A stretch of 64,000 nucleotides of DNA from Stackebrandtia nassauensis DSM 44728 (GCF_000024545.1 NC_013947.1:5270001-5334000); one strand, 5' to 3'. Counted from the first letter of the stretch, positions 43,091 through 51,560 are shown. Notes: a model not told the origin generated them from the letters alone. Numbers and translations are program-made.

Positions 43091-44434
43091 ATGTCCCGGA
43101 ACGAGCATGACGCCAGTGTCGCGCGACTGCGGGCGGCGTTGCTCGCCTTGCCCGCCGGAGCCCGGGTGCGGCTGGCCAAACCCAGTTCCAACCTGTTCCG
43201 CTTCGGCGGCCGCGACTCCAGCCCCGGACTGCCCACCGACGGCCTGGACTCGGTCATCGCCATCGACCCCGACAACCGCACCGCCGAGGTCGGCGGCCTC
43301 ATCACCTACGAGAAACTCGTCGCGGCCACCCTGCCGCACAAGCTGATGCCGCACGTGGTGCCGCAGCTGAAGACCATCACGCTGGGCGGCGCGGTCGCGG
43401 GCCTGGGCATCGAGTCGACCTCGTTCCGCGACGGTCTGCCACACGAGTCCGTCCTGGAGATGGACGTGCTGACCGGCTCCGGCGAGATCGTCACCGTCCA
43501 CCCCGACGACCCGCTGTTCCGCGGCCTGCCCAACTCCTACGGCTCGCTCGGATACGCGGTGCGGCTGATCATCGACCTCAAACCGGTCTCCAACACCGTC
43601 GCGCTGGAGTACCGCCGCTTCGACGACCCCGACGCGGCCTTCGCCGCGCTCGGCGAGATCTGGGAACGCGGCGAGGTCGACTTCCTCGACGGCGTCGCCT
43701 TCGGCCCCGGCGAGACCTACCTGTCGCTGGGCCGGTTCACCGACGAACCCGGACCGGTCTCGGACTACACCGAGGAACACGTCTACTACAAATCGCTGCG
43801 CCGCCGCCGCAGCGACCGCCTCACCGTCCACGACTACCTGTGGCGCTGGGACACCGACTGGTTCTGGTGCTCGGCGGCGCTGGGCGTCCAGAACCCGGTC
43901 ATCCGTCGCCTGTGGCCGCAACCGCTGCGCCGCTCCGATGTATACCGTCGCCTGGTGGCGCTGGACCGCCGCGTCGGCATCACCCGCCGCATCGACGCGT
44001 TGCAGGGCAAACGCCGCGAGGCCGTGATCCAGGACGTCGAGATTCCACTGTCGCGAGCGCCGGAGTTCCTGCGCGAGTTCTGCGCCAACGTCCCGATCCG
44101 CCCACTGTGGCTGTGCCCCCTCCAGCTGTCGGGCGAACGCACCTGGCCGCTGTACCCGCTGGACCGCGGCGAACGCTACGTCAACTTCGGCTTCTGGGCG
44201 ACGGCGATGCTGCGTCCGGGCCAGGCGCCCGACCACCACAACCGCTTCGTCGAAAACCTCGTTGACGAACTCGGTGGCCACAAGTCACTGTATTCAACAG
44301 TCCATTATGACCGCGATGAGTTCCGGCGCCGCTACGGCGGCGAAGCCTACGACGAACTCAAGCAGCGATACGACCCCGGCGCACGACTCCCAGATCTTTA
44401 CGACAAGGTGGTGACGGATAGTGCAACTCGCTGA
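43091..44434 (+). CDS. tmsA: FAD-binding oxidoreductase, TmsA-like
   Basis: 447 aa. An FAD-binding type 4 domain (FGGRDSSPGLPTDGLDSVIA, KTITLGGAVAGLGIESTSFR) and a DHCR24-like C-terminus with WPLYPLDRGERYVNFGFWA. Its 14-bp overlap with a cyclopropane-synthase-like methyltransferase gene reproduces the actinobacterial pair (for example M. tuberculosis Rv0449c/Rv0447c) that makes 10-methyl branched fatty acids: the methyltransferase forms a 10-methylene intermediate and the FAD enzyme reduces it. A second mycobacterial pair of the same type (Rv3719/Rv3720) is an alternative orthologue, so the name is provisional. Confidence 0.75.
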   Translation: MSRNEHDASVARLRAALLALPAGARVRLAKPSSNLFRFGGRDSSPGLPTDGLDSVIAIDPDNRTAEVGGLITYEKLVAATLPHKLMPHVVPQLKTITLGGAVAGLGIESTSFRDGLPHESVLEMDVLTGSGEIVTVHPDDPLFRGLPNSYGSLGYAVRLIIDLKPVSNTVALEYRRFDDPDAAFAALGEIWERGEVDFLDGVAFGPGETYLSLGRFTDEPGPVSDYTEEHVYYKSLRRRRSDRLTVHDYLWRWDTDWFWCSAALGVQNPVIRRLWPQPLRRSDVYRRLVALDRRVGITRRIDALQGKRREAVIQDVEIPLSRAPEFLREFCANVPIRPLWLCPLQLSGERTWPLYPLDRGERYVNFGFWATAMLRPGQAPDHHNRFVENLVDELGGHKSLYSTVHYDRDEFRRRYGGEAYDELKQRYDPGARLPDLYDKVVTDSATR

Positions 44435-45662
44435 AGTATTTACCCGCATCGTTGGAAACGACCCACCGGTGGGATTTCGCGCCTACGACGGTAGCGCCAT
44501 CCCCGCCGGACCGGACGCGCCCGTCCTGGACGTCCGGGACCAGACGGCACTGAACTACCTGGCCAGTGCCCGCCGCTTCGAACTCGGCCTGGCCCGGGCC
44601 TACATCACCGGCGCCGTCGACGTGGCCGGCGACCTCTACGAGCTCATGAAGAAACTGTGGATGCTGGAAGTCCAGCTCCCCAAACTGGAGCTCGTGAAAC
44701 TGTGGTCGGCACTGGGCGGCCTCAAACTCCTGAAACGCCCACCGATCCCGGCGCGCGAAGCGCACCTGTCGGGCCGATCGCACTCGAAGTCCCGCGACGC
44801 CGACGCGATCTCGCACCACTACGACGTCGGCAACGACTTCTACGAACTGTTCCTGGGCGACTCGATGGCCTACACCTGCGCGGTGTACGAATCCCACGAC
44901 ACCACCCTCGAACAGGCCCAATGGGCCAAGCACGACCTCGTTGCCCGCAAGCTCGACCTCAAGCCCGGCATGCGCCTGCTCGACGTCGGCTGCGGCTGGG
45001 GCGGCATGGTCAGGCACGCCGCCAAGCACTACGGCGTCAAGGCCCTGGGCGTCACGCTGTCCAAGGAACAAGCCGAATGGGCCCAAAAGGCCATCGTCGA
45101 CCAGGGCCTACAGGACCTCGCCGAAGTCAAATTCCTCGACTACCGCGACGTACCCGACGACGAATACGACGTCATCTCCTCCATCGGCTTGACCGAGCAC
45201 ATCGGACGAGAAAACCTGGCATCCTACTTCTCGTCCCTGTACTCGAAACTCAAGGTCGGCGGCCGCCTCCTCAACCATTGCATCACCAAACCCGACAGCA
45301 AGGGCCCGGCGATCGCCCGAGGCGGCTTCATCGAGCGCTACATCTTCCCCGACGGAGCCCTGTCGGGCCCGGGTCCACTGATGACCCACATGCACGACGC
45401 GGGCTTCGAAGTCCAGCACGCCGAGAACCTGCGCGAACACTACGCGCTGACCCTCGCGGCCTGGGAAGCCAACCTGGAACGCAACTGGGACGACGCGGTC
45501 AAACTCGTCGGCCTGGAAACCGCCCGAACCTGGCGACTGTACCTAGTGGGCTGTCGCCTCGGCTTCGAGCACAACGGCATCCAACTACACCAAATGCTGG
45601 GCGTCAAACTGGGCGACCAACTCCTGCCCGCGATGCCGCTCCGTCCAACCTGGACAAGCTGA
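44421..45662 (+). CDS. tmsB: Cyclopropane-fatty-acid-synthase-like methyltransferase, TmsB-like
   Basis: 413 aa. The SAM-binding motif LLDVGCGWGGM is at 186-196; DAISHHYDVGNDFYELFLG (127-145) and ITKPDSKGPAIARGGFIERY are standard for this family. The N-terminal domain (residues 1-110) is the non-catalytic lid found in longer members. With the preceding FAD enzyme it is expected to methylate an unsaturated acyl chain of a membrane phospholipid. The start is GTG 44421 inside the tmsA coding end, indicating translational coupling. Confidence 0.88.
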   Translation: MQLAEVFTRIVGNDPPVGFRAYDGSAIPAGPDAPVLDVRDQTALNYLASARRFELGLARAYITGAVDVAGDLYELMKKLWMLEVQLPKLELVKLWSALGGLKLLKRPPIPAREAHLSGRSHSKSRDADAISHHYDVGNDFYELFLGDSMAYTCAVYESHDTTLEQAQWAKHDLVARKLDLKPGMRLLDVGCGWGGMVRHAAKHYGVKALGVTLSKEQAEWAQKAIVDQGLQDLAEVKFLDYRDVPDDEYDVISSIGLTEHIGRENLASYFSSLYSKLKVGGRLLNHCITKPDSKGPAIARGGFIERYIFPDGALSGPGPLMTHMHDAGFEVQHAENLREHYALTLAAWEANLERNWDDAVKLVGLETARTWRLYLVGCRLGFEHNGIQLHQMLGVKLGDQLLPAMPLRPTWTS

Positions 45663-45750
45663 AAACCAGCCAAGCCCACTTAAGCCCACGCTAAGCAACC
45701 ACATCGCAACATGGGTGGTGTCACAACCACACAACCGAAAGGCACCACCC

Positions 45751-46263
45751 ATGTCTCTTCTCTCCCACCGCCGTGCCCTGGTTCTGGCTGGTCTCACCGG
45801 CATGCTGCTGGCCGGCGGCACCCTGGCGACGGCCACCGCCGCCCAAGCCAACGACACCTCCCCCACCGACAACACCAAACTGGCACCCATCCCCAGCGCG
45901 ACCCTTGACATCGCCGAAGCCGCCGACAAAGCCGAAGCCAAGTACCCGGACTGCGAAGCAACAGCGGCCCTCTTCTACGACACGGCCAACACCCCGATAT
46001 GGGACGTCGAACTCACCTGCGCGAGCGGCACCATCAAATACGTAACCGTCGACGCCAACTCCGGAACCGTCGCCGACAACGGCAGCACCACGGACGACAC
46101 CACCGACTCCACCAACCCAACCGACCCAACCGATCCGAGCGACTCCACCAAATCCGACAAGTCCGAAGCCCCCGGTTCCGACAAGAAGAACCCGTCCGAC
46201 AACAACAGCTCGGCCTCCGACTCCGGCGACGCCCGCGGAACCGGCAAGAACGCCGACGACTAG
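45751..46263 (+). CDS. Secreted PepSY-like protein with acidic low-complexity tail
   Basis: 170 aa. A Sec signal peptide (HRRALVLAGLTGMLLAGGTL, cleavage near AQA-ND) precedes a single PepSY-like domain (DIAEAADKAEAKYPDCEATA, then TPIWDVELTC and KYVTVDANSGTV). The last 60 residues are Asp/Ser/Thr/Pro repeats (TDSTNPTDPTDPSDSTKSDK) of the kind used as wall spacers; there is no LPxTG motif. Its two cysteines could bond. PepSY domains often inhibit peptidases or bind other exported proteins. The ribosome site is GAAAGG. Confidence 0.8.
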   Translation: MSLLSHRRALVLAGLTGMLLAGGTLATATAAQANDTSPTDNTKLAPIPSATLDIAEAADKAEAKYPDCEATAALFYDTANTPIWDVELTCASGTIKYVTVDANSGTVADNGSTTDDTTDSTNPTDPTDPSDSTKSDKSEAPGSDKKNPSDNNSSASDSGDARGTGKNADD

Positions 46264-46350
46264 CCACCCGCACCAGTCACCCAGCCCGCGCGCGACACCC
46301 AGCCGCGCGCGGCCACCCCCTACCCACCCACTCGCCAAGCGAGGCTCAAC

Positions 46351-46459
46351 CTTCGCCCCGTTTCCCTGCGGGGCCATGCCCCCAGCCGCTGCCCCTCGTC
46401 CCCCGCCTCAACTTCACATCCCCGGCTGGCTCCCACCCGCCCCCACCGTTAGCCAGCGG
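46351..46459 (+). repeat. Direct repeat copy A (~109 bp)
   Basis: This block and 46860-46968 are about 80% identical over their length in the same orientation. Shared cores include GTTTCCCTGCGGGGCCAT, CTCGTCCCCCGCCTCAAC and GGCTGGCTCCCACCC. They flank the HTH gene at 46488-46832. Confidence 0.8.
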
Positions 46460-46487
46460 TACTTTCTAATGCCCTGGGCATCTTCAG

Positions 46488-46832
46488 CTACTTGAAAGCC
46501 AACCGAGTCGTCATGGCCGCCACCACATCAACCAGCGTCTTTCGGTCAGGCGCCGGAAGCTTCTCTTGCAGATTCCGGCTCCGGATCATGGCGTCAGCGA
46601 CCTCGCAGACTTGCGCGAGTTCAATATCAGCCTCCGAAAGCTCCACCACGCCCTTGCTGTGCAACCACATCGCGACCTCAGACCACGAGTAAAGACTGCT
46701 TCGCGGCCGCGCGAACTTAGGCACTGGAAAGTCCCCGGAGCCACGACGCCCAGTCGCCCAGTGATCAACCGTGCTGAAGCTTCGATTGGTCCGCTCCGAG
46801 ATTTCCGACAACGTCACCAAGTCCTCACTCAC
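46488..46832 (-). CDS. HTH DNA-binding protein, excisionase/AlpA-like
   Basis: 114 aa. The N-terminal third reads LSEISERTNRSFSTVDHWAT followed by FPVPKFARPRSSLYSWSEVA, the arrangement of MerR/excisionase-type winged helices that bind a short DNA site. The remainder is helical (ADIELAQVCEVADAMIRSRN) and may dimerise. GTG 46832 is likely the start, although the ribosome site is poor. It stands between two ~109-bp direct repeats with no integrase nearby, which may mean a remnant of a mobile element or a solitary regulator. Confidence 0.7.
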   Translation of the reverse strand: MSEDLVTLSEISERTNRSFSTVDHWATGRRGSGDFPVPKFARPRSSLYSWSEVAMWLHSKGVVELSEADIELAQVCEVADAMIRSRNLQEKLPAPDRKTLVDVVAAMTTRLAFK

Positions 46833-46859
46833 TCCAGTGATGCGTTATCGACGCCCAAG

Positions 46860-46968
46860 CCTCGCCTCGTTTCCCTGCGGGGCCATATATCCCCGTCGCT
46901 GCTCCTCGTCCCCCGCCTCAACATCTCGTCCTTGGCTGGCTCCCACCCACCCCACCGCTGGTCAGCGA
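46860..46968 (+). repeat. Direct repeat copy B (~109 bp)
   Basis: Second copy of the block at 46351-46459, 509 bp downstream, with one small gap and about 20 substitutions. Confidence 0.8.
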
Positions 46969-47048
46969 CCGAGCTCGTGAGTCGTCGCTCCTGGTCAGCA
47001 GCGGCGAAGCCGCGGGCGGGGTTGGCCTCGTGTCGCTACCCGGAGCCA

Positions 47049-47119
47049 GGCTCGACCCAGCTCGGTTCGGTTCGGCTCGGCTCGGCTCGACCCAGCTCGG
47101 CTCGACCCAGCTCGGCTCG
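47049..47119 (+). repeat. Imperfect GGCTC-type pentanucleotide repeats
   Basis: About fourteen pentamer units of the types GGCTC, GACCC, AGCTC and GGTTC follow one another without perfect order. The main unit is the same as in the long array at 51456-51560. The rest of 46969-47179 holds no gene. Confidence 0.75.
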
Positions 47120-47179
47120 CGAGCATCGTGCGCTAGGAGCATGAGCGGATGCGCCGCATTCAGGTGAGGGAGTTGTTGG

Positions 47180-47524
47180 TTAGGACGGTTCCCAGCGGAC
47201 GCAGTTGCTGGCGACCCACGCCTTGCGTCCCTTGTAGTTCACGCGGTTCCACACGTCGCCACCACCGCAGTCGCGGAACTTGCCGCCGACCTGTGCTTGG
47301 CTGTCGCAGTCGATGCGCTTGCCCTTGGCGAGCAGGTCGAGGGCCGTGGAGTTTGTCGTTGGCTTGGCCCTGATCTTGACGGACTGCAGCGCGACGTAGT
47401 CACAGTGCGGGCTGCGAGCTTCGGGTTCGTCCGCGTGGGCCACGCCCGACACCAGGGTGCCAGCCATGGCGACGCCAAACGCCAAGCTCCCGAGAATCAT
47501 CCGCCGTTTCCGTTTGCCGTGCAT
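47180..47524 (-). CDS. Secreted SH3-like protein
   Basis: 114 aa. A basic N-terminus and hydrophobic core (KRKRRMILGSLAFGVAMAGT) with cleavage near AHA-DE mark a secreted protein. The mature part, VKIRAKPTTNSTALDLLAKG then VWNRVNYKGRKAWVASNCVR, is a single bacterial SH3-like (SH3b) fold with four cysteines. Such domains bind cell-wall components. ATG 47524 follows AAAGGAG. The frame is open far upstream, but nothing there resembles a protein. Confidence 0.82.
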   Translation of the reverse strand: MHGKRKRRMILGSLAFGVAMAGTLVSGVAHADEPEARSPHCDYVALQSVKIRAKPTTNSTALDLLAKGKRIDCDSQAQVGGKFRDCGGGDVWNRVNYKGRKAWVASNCVRWEPS

Positions 47525-47698
47525 CAAGTACTCCTTTGGTCGAAGATCGCTTCGACATCGAAGACGACGGCGTATCGGTCCATAGTTGACTGATGTGGGG
47601 GATGCCACAGCGCGTGTACGTGGGGCTTCAAGCGGCGCGCTAACCAATTGAGGGCGGGAGGCCGCCGTGCTGGATCGGTTCGAACTAGCATTCGCGGC

Positions 47699-48025
47699 AT
47701 GATTTTCATAACCGCGAAGTTCCGGGTTCTGCCCCAGCATGCCGAGCGCTGGGCCGAGATCGCCGCTGAGTTCACCCAGGCCACTCGTTCTGAGCCCGGG
47801 TGTTTGTGGTTCGACTGGTCGCGCAGCCTCGATGACTCGAACGAGTATGTGCTGGTTGAGGCGTTTCGGGATCAGGACGCCGGGGCTGCCCATGTTCAGT
47901 CGGCACATTTCGCTCAGGCCCAGCAGACGTTGCCGCAGTATCTGGCGGAGACGCCTCGGATCGTTAGTACTTCCGTCGATCAGGAGGACTGGTCGGAGCT
48001 TGGGGAGTTGGCCGTGGAGCGTTAG
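47699..48025 (+). CDS. Antibiotic biosynthesis monooxygenase (ABM) domain protein
   Basis: 108 aa. FITAKFRVLPQHAERWAEIA, SEPGCLWFDWSRSLDDSNEY and EAFRDQDAGAAHVQSAHFAQ are the standard ABM/YgiN ferredoxin-like fold with its conserved W and H residues. Members oxidise quinols or polyketides without cofactor; the substrate is unknown. Its 3' end overlaps the next gene (opposite strand) by 4 bp. Confidence 0.85.
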   Translation: MIFITAKFRVLPQHAERWAEIAAEFTQATRSEPGCLWFDWSRSLDDSNEYVLVEAFRDQDAGAAHVQSAHFAQAQQTLPQYLAETPRIVSTSVDQEDWSELGELAVER

Positions 48026-48675
48026 GGCTGGTCGTTCAGCGGGAAGGTGTCTCGGATGAACTCGCTGAGCTTGTTCGCCGCTTGGAGTAGGGCGTCGGCG
48101 GTTTCGTCCATTTTGGCTTTGAATTTCCGTAGTTCGGGGTCCGAGGGTCCCGATTCCAGCCAGTCGTCGAGGGTCTCGCGGTGCCGCAGTACCCACTCGC
48201 CTCGGGCTTCGAATGCGGCTTCGCACTCGTCGAGCAGTTCGGGGCAGTAGATACGTAGGACGGTGCGTAGATTGCGGCGTTGGGAGGAGCGGCGGCGCTT
48301 GGGGCGTAGGTAGTTGACCAGTGGTATCGGTGGATTGAGCACGTCTTGTATGTCCGCGCGAACCCGCTCGTAGTTGCCGCGACGGCCCCAGCCGCCGCCA
48401 CCGGCGTTGCTGGCGCCCCAGCTGTCGCCGCTCTTGCCGCTGCGGCCCCTGCGTTGGGATTTGCGCTCTTCGCGGAGTTCGTCGGCGCGTAGTCGCACGT
48501 AGTTGCTGGTCTCCAGTGCCATCTTGTGCCACTGGTGCATGATCTCGACCAGTTCCCACAGTCCTTCTCGGATGTTGGGCCAGTAAGCGGGACGATCCGC
48601 CGCTCGTATGCCACGCAGTACCGCCGCGCCGGTCTTGGCCACGGTGGTCGCTTCGGGGATTCCGGGAATCGTCAC
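48022..48675 (-). CDS. Hypothetical helical protein with basic Gly-rich linker
   Basis: 217 aa, not recognised. The N-terminal helices (REGLWELVEIMHQWHKMALE) are followed by a basic Arg/Gly/Ser linker (RRGRSGKSGDSWGASNAGGG) and a C-terminal helical half (LLDECEAAFEARGEWVLRHR, later KMDETADALLQAANKLSEFI). No signal peptide or membrane segment, so it is cytoplasmic. GTG 48675 with AAAGGCG is plausible. Confidence 0.7.
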   Translation of the reverse strand: MTIPGIPEATTVAKTGAAVLRGIRAADRPAYWPNIREGLWELVEIMHQWHKMALETSNYVRLRADELREERKSQRRGRSGKSGDSWGASNAGGGGWGRRGNYERVRADIQDVLNPPIPLVNYLRPKRRRSSQRRNLRTVLRIYCPELLDECEAAFEARGEWVLRHRETLDDWLESGPSDPELRKFKAKMDETADALLQAANKLSEFIRDTFPLNDQP

Positions 48676-48833
48676 GGCGTCAACGCCTTTTGGGTAGCGG
48701 TCGGGTCGGAGGCAATCCTATGTGAAGCGGGGTTTTGGGTTGGGATTGAACCGGTTCAGGTGATATGTCGTAGAAAGGGTTTGCCAGACCCGAATCCGGT
48801 GGTTCGGGCGCCCCCACCACAGAGGAGACAACC

Positions 48834-49151
48834 TTGAGGAAGTTCATCAGGATCGCGGCGGCGACCGCCATCGCCGCGGTCGCCGTCGCCGTCCCCACCA
48901 GCGCGGCCTCGGCCCACGCGTCGGCCTCGGGATCCGAGGTGCCGTGCGAGGAGTGGTACATCGACGCCGACCACGATTCGCTGTGGAACAACTGTGACGC
49001 GCAGGGACGTCGGCAGCAGATCGAGGTGACCGACACGCAGGGTGGCGTGAGCCCACTGTGTATGAAGCCGGGTGTCAACGTCCTGGCCTACGGCGAGGTC
49101 GGTACCGGTTATATCCGTGCGGTGCACTGGAAGGGCAAGTACTGCGGCTGA
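48834..49151 (+). CDS. Small secreted cysteine-containing protein
   Basis: 105 aa. A signal peptide (RIAAATAIAAVAVAVPTSAA, cleavage near ASA-HA) is followed by a short mature protein with four cysteines (VPCEEWYIDADHD, WNNCDAQG, PLCMKPG, GKYCG), likely two disulfides. It resembles small secreted actinobacterial proteins of the DUF6355 type but I am not certain. The start is TTG 48834 after GAGGAG. Confidence 0.75.
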   Translation: MRKFIRIAAATAIAAVAVAVPTSAASAHASASGSEVPCEEWYIDADHDSLWNNCDAQGRRQQIEVTDTQGGVSPLCMKPGVNVLAYGEVGTGYIRAVHWKGKYCG

Positions 49152-49158
49152 CGGATGA

Positions 49159-49189
49159 GGGGAGTGCCGGTGATCCCTCGGCACTCCCC
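49159..49189. terminator. Bidirectional terminator
   Basis: A perfect 11-bp stem, GGGGAGTGCCG with CGGCACTCCCC and a 9-base loop, fills the 43-bp space between two convergent genes. Confidence 0.75.
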
Positions 49190-49194
49190 GGCTG

Positions 49195-50076
49195 TCAGGC
49201 GTGCATGAGGTCGGCGTGGGGGCGCAGCTGGGTTTCGCTGAGACGGCGGTTGTAGATGGCGACCTTGGCTATCACGCCGTTGAACCAGGACTTGCCGTCC
49301 CGGCTGCCCACCTGGACCGGGGCGGTGCCGGGTTTGGGGACGACGATGACCTCGTCCTCGGTTCCCTTGCGGTAGACCAGTTCGGTTCCCTGGCGCAGTT
49401 TGCCGTCGCGGTAGACCCGGACGGTGCCGTACTTGCCTTCGTTGAGGTCGAAGGCGATCGCCCAGTGGATGAACTGTTTGACGCGGATCGCGTCCTGGAA
49501 GTACGAACCGGCGCCGTAGCCGCCGGACGGGTTCCACGCGTAACCGGAGATCCGGTTGGGACGGTTCTCGGCGTTGGTCTTGGAGTAGATGCGGCCCGCC
49601 CATTCGCGGTCGCCGCCGGAGCCGGATTTCTTGCCCTTGCCGATGAAGTGGACGTAGCCGGATTGTTCGTCCTTGGCGAATTCCAGTGTGTGCGGGCTGA
49701 TCCAGGCTTCGATGGTGAGGCGGCCGGTGGTGGTGATGCTGAACGACTTGTGGCTCGGGACGCGGAAGTAGCCGTTGGCGCCGTTGAAGATCGCGCCGCC
49801 GTCGCCGTTGGGTAGCCGGGTGGTCTTGGTGACGTTGTAGTAGGTGCCCAGGTGGCCGTTGACCTGGTCGTATTCCTTGCCGTGGGAGGGGTGCGACAGC
49901 CGCCAGTAGGCCACCGGCTTGTCGGCGAGGACCTTGCGGTCGTAGGCGCTGAGGTTCGGTGGGTGGCCCGCGTCGGCTTGGGCGAAACGGGAGGCGCCCA
50001 TGCCGAGGGCTGTGGCGGCTGTGGCGGCGGCCGCGCCGTAGAGCACGGTCCGGCGGTTGAGGTGGGGCCGTTTCAT
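49195..50076 (-). CDS. Tat-exported LamG (concanavalin A-like) domain protein
   Basis: 293 aa. The N-terminus has a twin-arginine signal (LNRRTVLYGAAAATAATALG, AxA-like end at QADA), so the protein is exported folded. The mature part is a LamG/ConA-like beta-sandwich: KPVAYWRLSHPS opening, FNGANGYFRVPSHKSFSITT and the closing VQVGSRDGKSWFNGVIAKVA then IYNRRLSETQL. It probably binds carbohydrate in the wall or environment; no catalytic domain is attached. The ribosome site is AAGGAA. Confidence 0.85.
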   Translation of the reverse strand: MKRPHLNRRTVLYGAAAATAATALGMGASRFAQADAGHPPNLSAYDRKVLADKPVAYWRLSHPSHGKEYDQVNGHLGTYYNVTKTTRLPNGDGGAIFNGANGYFRVPSHKSFSITTTGRLTIEAWISPHTLEFAKDEQSGYVHFIGKGKKSGSGGDREWAGRIYSKTNAENRPNRISGYAWNPSGGYGAGSYFQDAIRVKQFIHWAIAFDLNEGKYGTVRVYRDGKLRQGTELVYRKGTEDEVIVVPKPGTAPVQVGSRDGKSWFNGVIAKVAIYNRRLSETQLRPHADLMHA

Positions 50077-50252
50077 GGGCGGTTCCTTCGGGTTCGGGGG
50101 CTGGTGGGGACGGTATCGGCGCCGAGGACGAAACCGGCACGACTTCGGTGGCGGAACTCGTGCGGGTGGCGGGTCTACTTTGGGGGGTGAATTTTCGGGA
50201 GTGTCGGTGGCGTTGACGACAATCGATGCCGTCGAAGCCCCGGGAGGTCCGT

Positions 50253-51446
50253 ATGAGTTATCGCCAGCTCGCCACTCGTCCTGTTCTGGTGTGGGCACTG
50301 GTCGCGTTCAGTGCCCGGTTGCCGGTGGCGATGGCGCCGCTCGCTTTGGTGTTCCTGGTGCGGGAGCGGGCGGGTGGGTACGCGGTGGGGGCTGGATTGG
50401 CGGCGGCGTATGTGATCGGTGAGGTCGTGGGGGCCGTGGTGTTGGGGCCGCGGTTGCGGCCGGAGCGGGCTCGGGTCCCGTTGGCGATCGGGATGGCCGT
50501 CGGGGCGGGGGCGTTCGCGGGCTTGGGGTTGATGCCGGGTGGGGATCCGTTGGTGTTGGGGGCGTTGGCGGCGCTCGCGGGGGCGGCGCCCGCCGCCGCG
50601 ACGGGTGGGTTGCGGGCGTTGCTGACGTCGCGGTTGCCCGAGTCGCTGGTGGTGAAGGCGTTGAGCGCGGAGTCTGTCTTGACGTACGCGGTGTGGGCGG
50701 TGTCGCCTGCGTTGGCCACGGTGCTCGCGTTGAGCGTGGCGCCGCCGTCGCCGTTGCTGCTGGCCGCCGCGCTGTTGGCCGCGGCGACGGCGGGGATGTG
50801 GGCGTTGCCCGCCGGGTGGACGGCGGACGACGATGATCGCGCGGGGGTTTCGATGGCGCGCACGCTGTTGCGGGGTTGGCCGATCTATGTGACCGGGGCG
50901 GCGGCGTTGTCGATGTTGGCGTTGGCGGAGCTGGTGCTGCCCGCGTTGCTGGAGCAGCGCGGGATCGGGGTCGGCTGGGCGGGACCGCTGTTGGCCGGGT
51001 TCGCGATCGCGTCAGCTGCCGGGGCGGCCTTGTACGGGTTGCGCGGTTCCTGGCCGGGCTCGCTGCGGGCCCAGAGCCTGGTGTTGCTGCTGGGTGTCAC
51101 GGGCTGCGTGGCCCTCGTCGGGGTGGCGGGTTCGCTGGTGTGGATCGCGGGTGCGCTGTTGGTCGCGGGCTTGTTGGCGTCGGGTGTACAGGTGACCCGG
51201 AACCTGTCGCTGCGCGAGGCGCTGCCGCCCAGCGCGCACGCGGCGGCGTATTCGGTGCTGTACGCGGCGGTGGGTGTCGGCTACGCGGCCAGCGCGGGCT
51301 TGGCGGGTGTGGTGCAGAGCGCGGCTTCGCCGTCGGTGGCCATCCTCGCGGGCGTGGGGTTCACGCTGGTGCTGGTCGGTGCCAGTGCCGTCGGCGAGCT
51401 GAGGCCCCGGCGGCGAGCCGCCGAGGCGGTGAGCCGTTCCCGGTGA
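50253..51446 (+). CDS. MFS-type permease
   Basis: 397 aa, about 12 hydrophobic helices with very short loops, and a GARP-poor N-terminus (MSYRQLATRPVLVWALVAFS). It looks like the MFS_1/DHA1 group lacking a clean motif A; GPRLRPERARVPLAIGMAVG stands in for the helix 2-3 loop. Codons are unusually G-ending with many TTG leucines. GGGAGG precedes ATG 50253. The pentanucleotide array starts 10 bp after its stop. The substrate is unknown. Confidence 0.82.
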   Translation: MSYRQLATRPVLVWALVAFSARLPVAMAPLALVFLVRERAGGYAVGAGLAAAYVIGEVVGAVVLGPRLRPERARVPLAIGMAVGAGAFAGLGLMPGGDPLVLGALAALAGAAPAAATGGLRALLTSRLPESLVVKALSAESVLTYAVWAVSPALATVLALSVAPPSPLLLAAALLAAATAGMWALPAGWTADDDDRAGVSMARTLLRGWPIYVTGAAALSMLALAELVLPALLEQRGIGVGWAGPLLAGFAIASAAGAALYGLRGSWPGSLRAQSLVLLLGVTGCVALVGVAGSLVWIAGALLVAGLLASGVQVTRNLSLREALPPSAHAAAYSVLYAAVGVGYAASAGLAGVVQSAASPSVAILAGVGFTLVLVGASAVGELRPRRRAAEAVSRSR

Positions 51447-51455
51447 GCGCAGCGG

Positions 51456-51560
51456 AGCTCGGCTCGGCTCGGCTCGGCTCGGCTCGGCTCGGCTCGGCTC
51501 GGCTCGGCTCGGCTCGGCTCGGCTCGGCTCGGCTCGGCTCGGCTCGGCTCGGCTCGGCTA
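51456..51560 (+). repeat. (GGCTC)19 pentanucleotide tandem array
   Basis: Nineteen perfect consecutive GGCTC units run from 51461 to 51555, with one imperfect unit on each side (AGCTC and GGCTA). The array lies between an MFS gene (stop 51446) and a convergent SDR-hydrolase gene (stop 51641). All frames across it are open (for example GSARL repeats), so open frames here are not evidence of genes. Confidence 0.95.

Noticed and set aside
46351-46968. Integrated phage or plasmid between the 109-bp repeats
   Set aside because: No integrase, transposase or replication gene is present in the 400-bp interval; only the HTH gene supports the idea, so it is kept as a hypothesis, not a feature.
51456-51560. 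Possible CRISPR array at the pentanucleotide repeats
   Set aside because: The repeats are 5 bp and directly adjacent with no spacers, and no cas genes are present.
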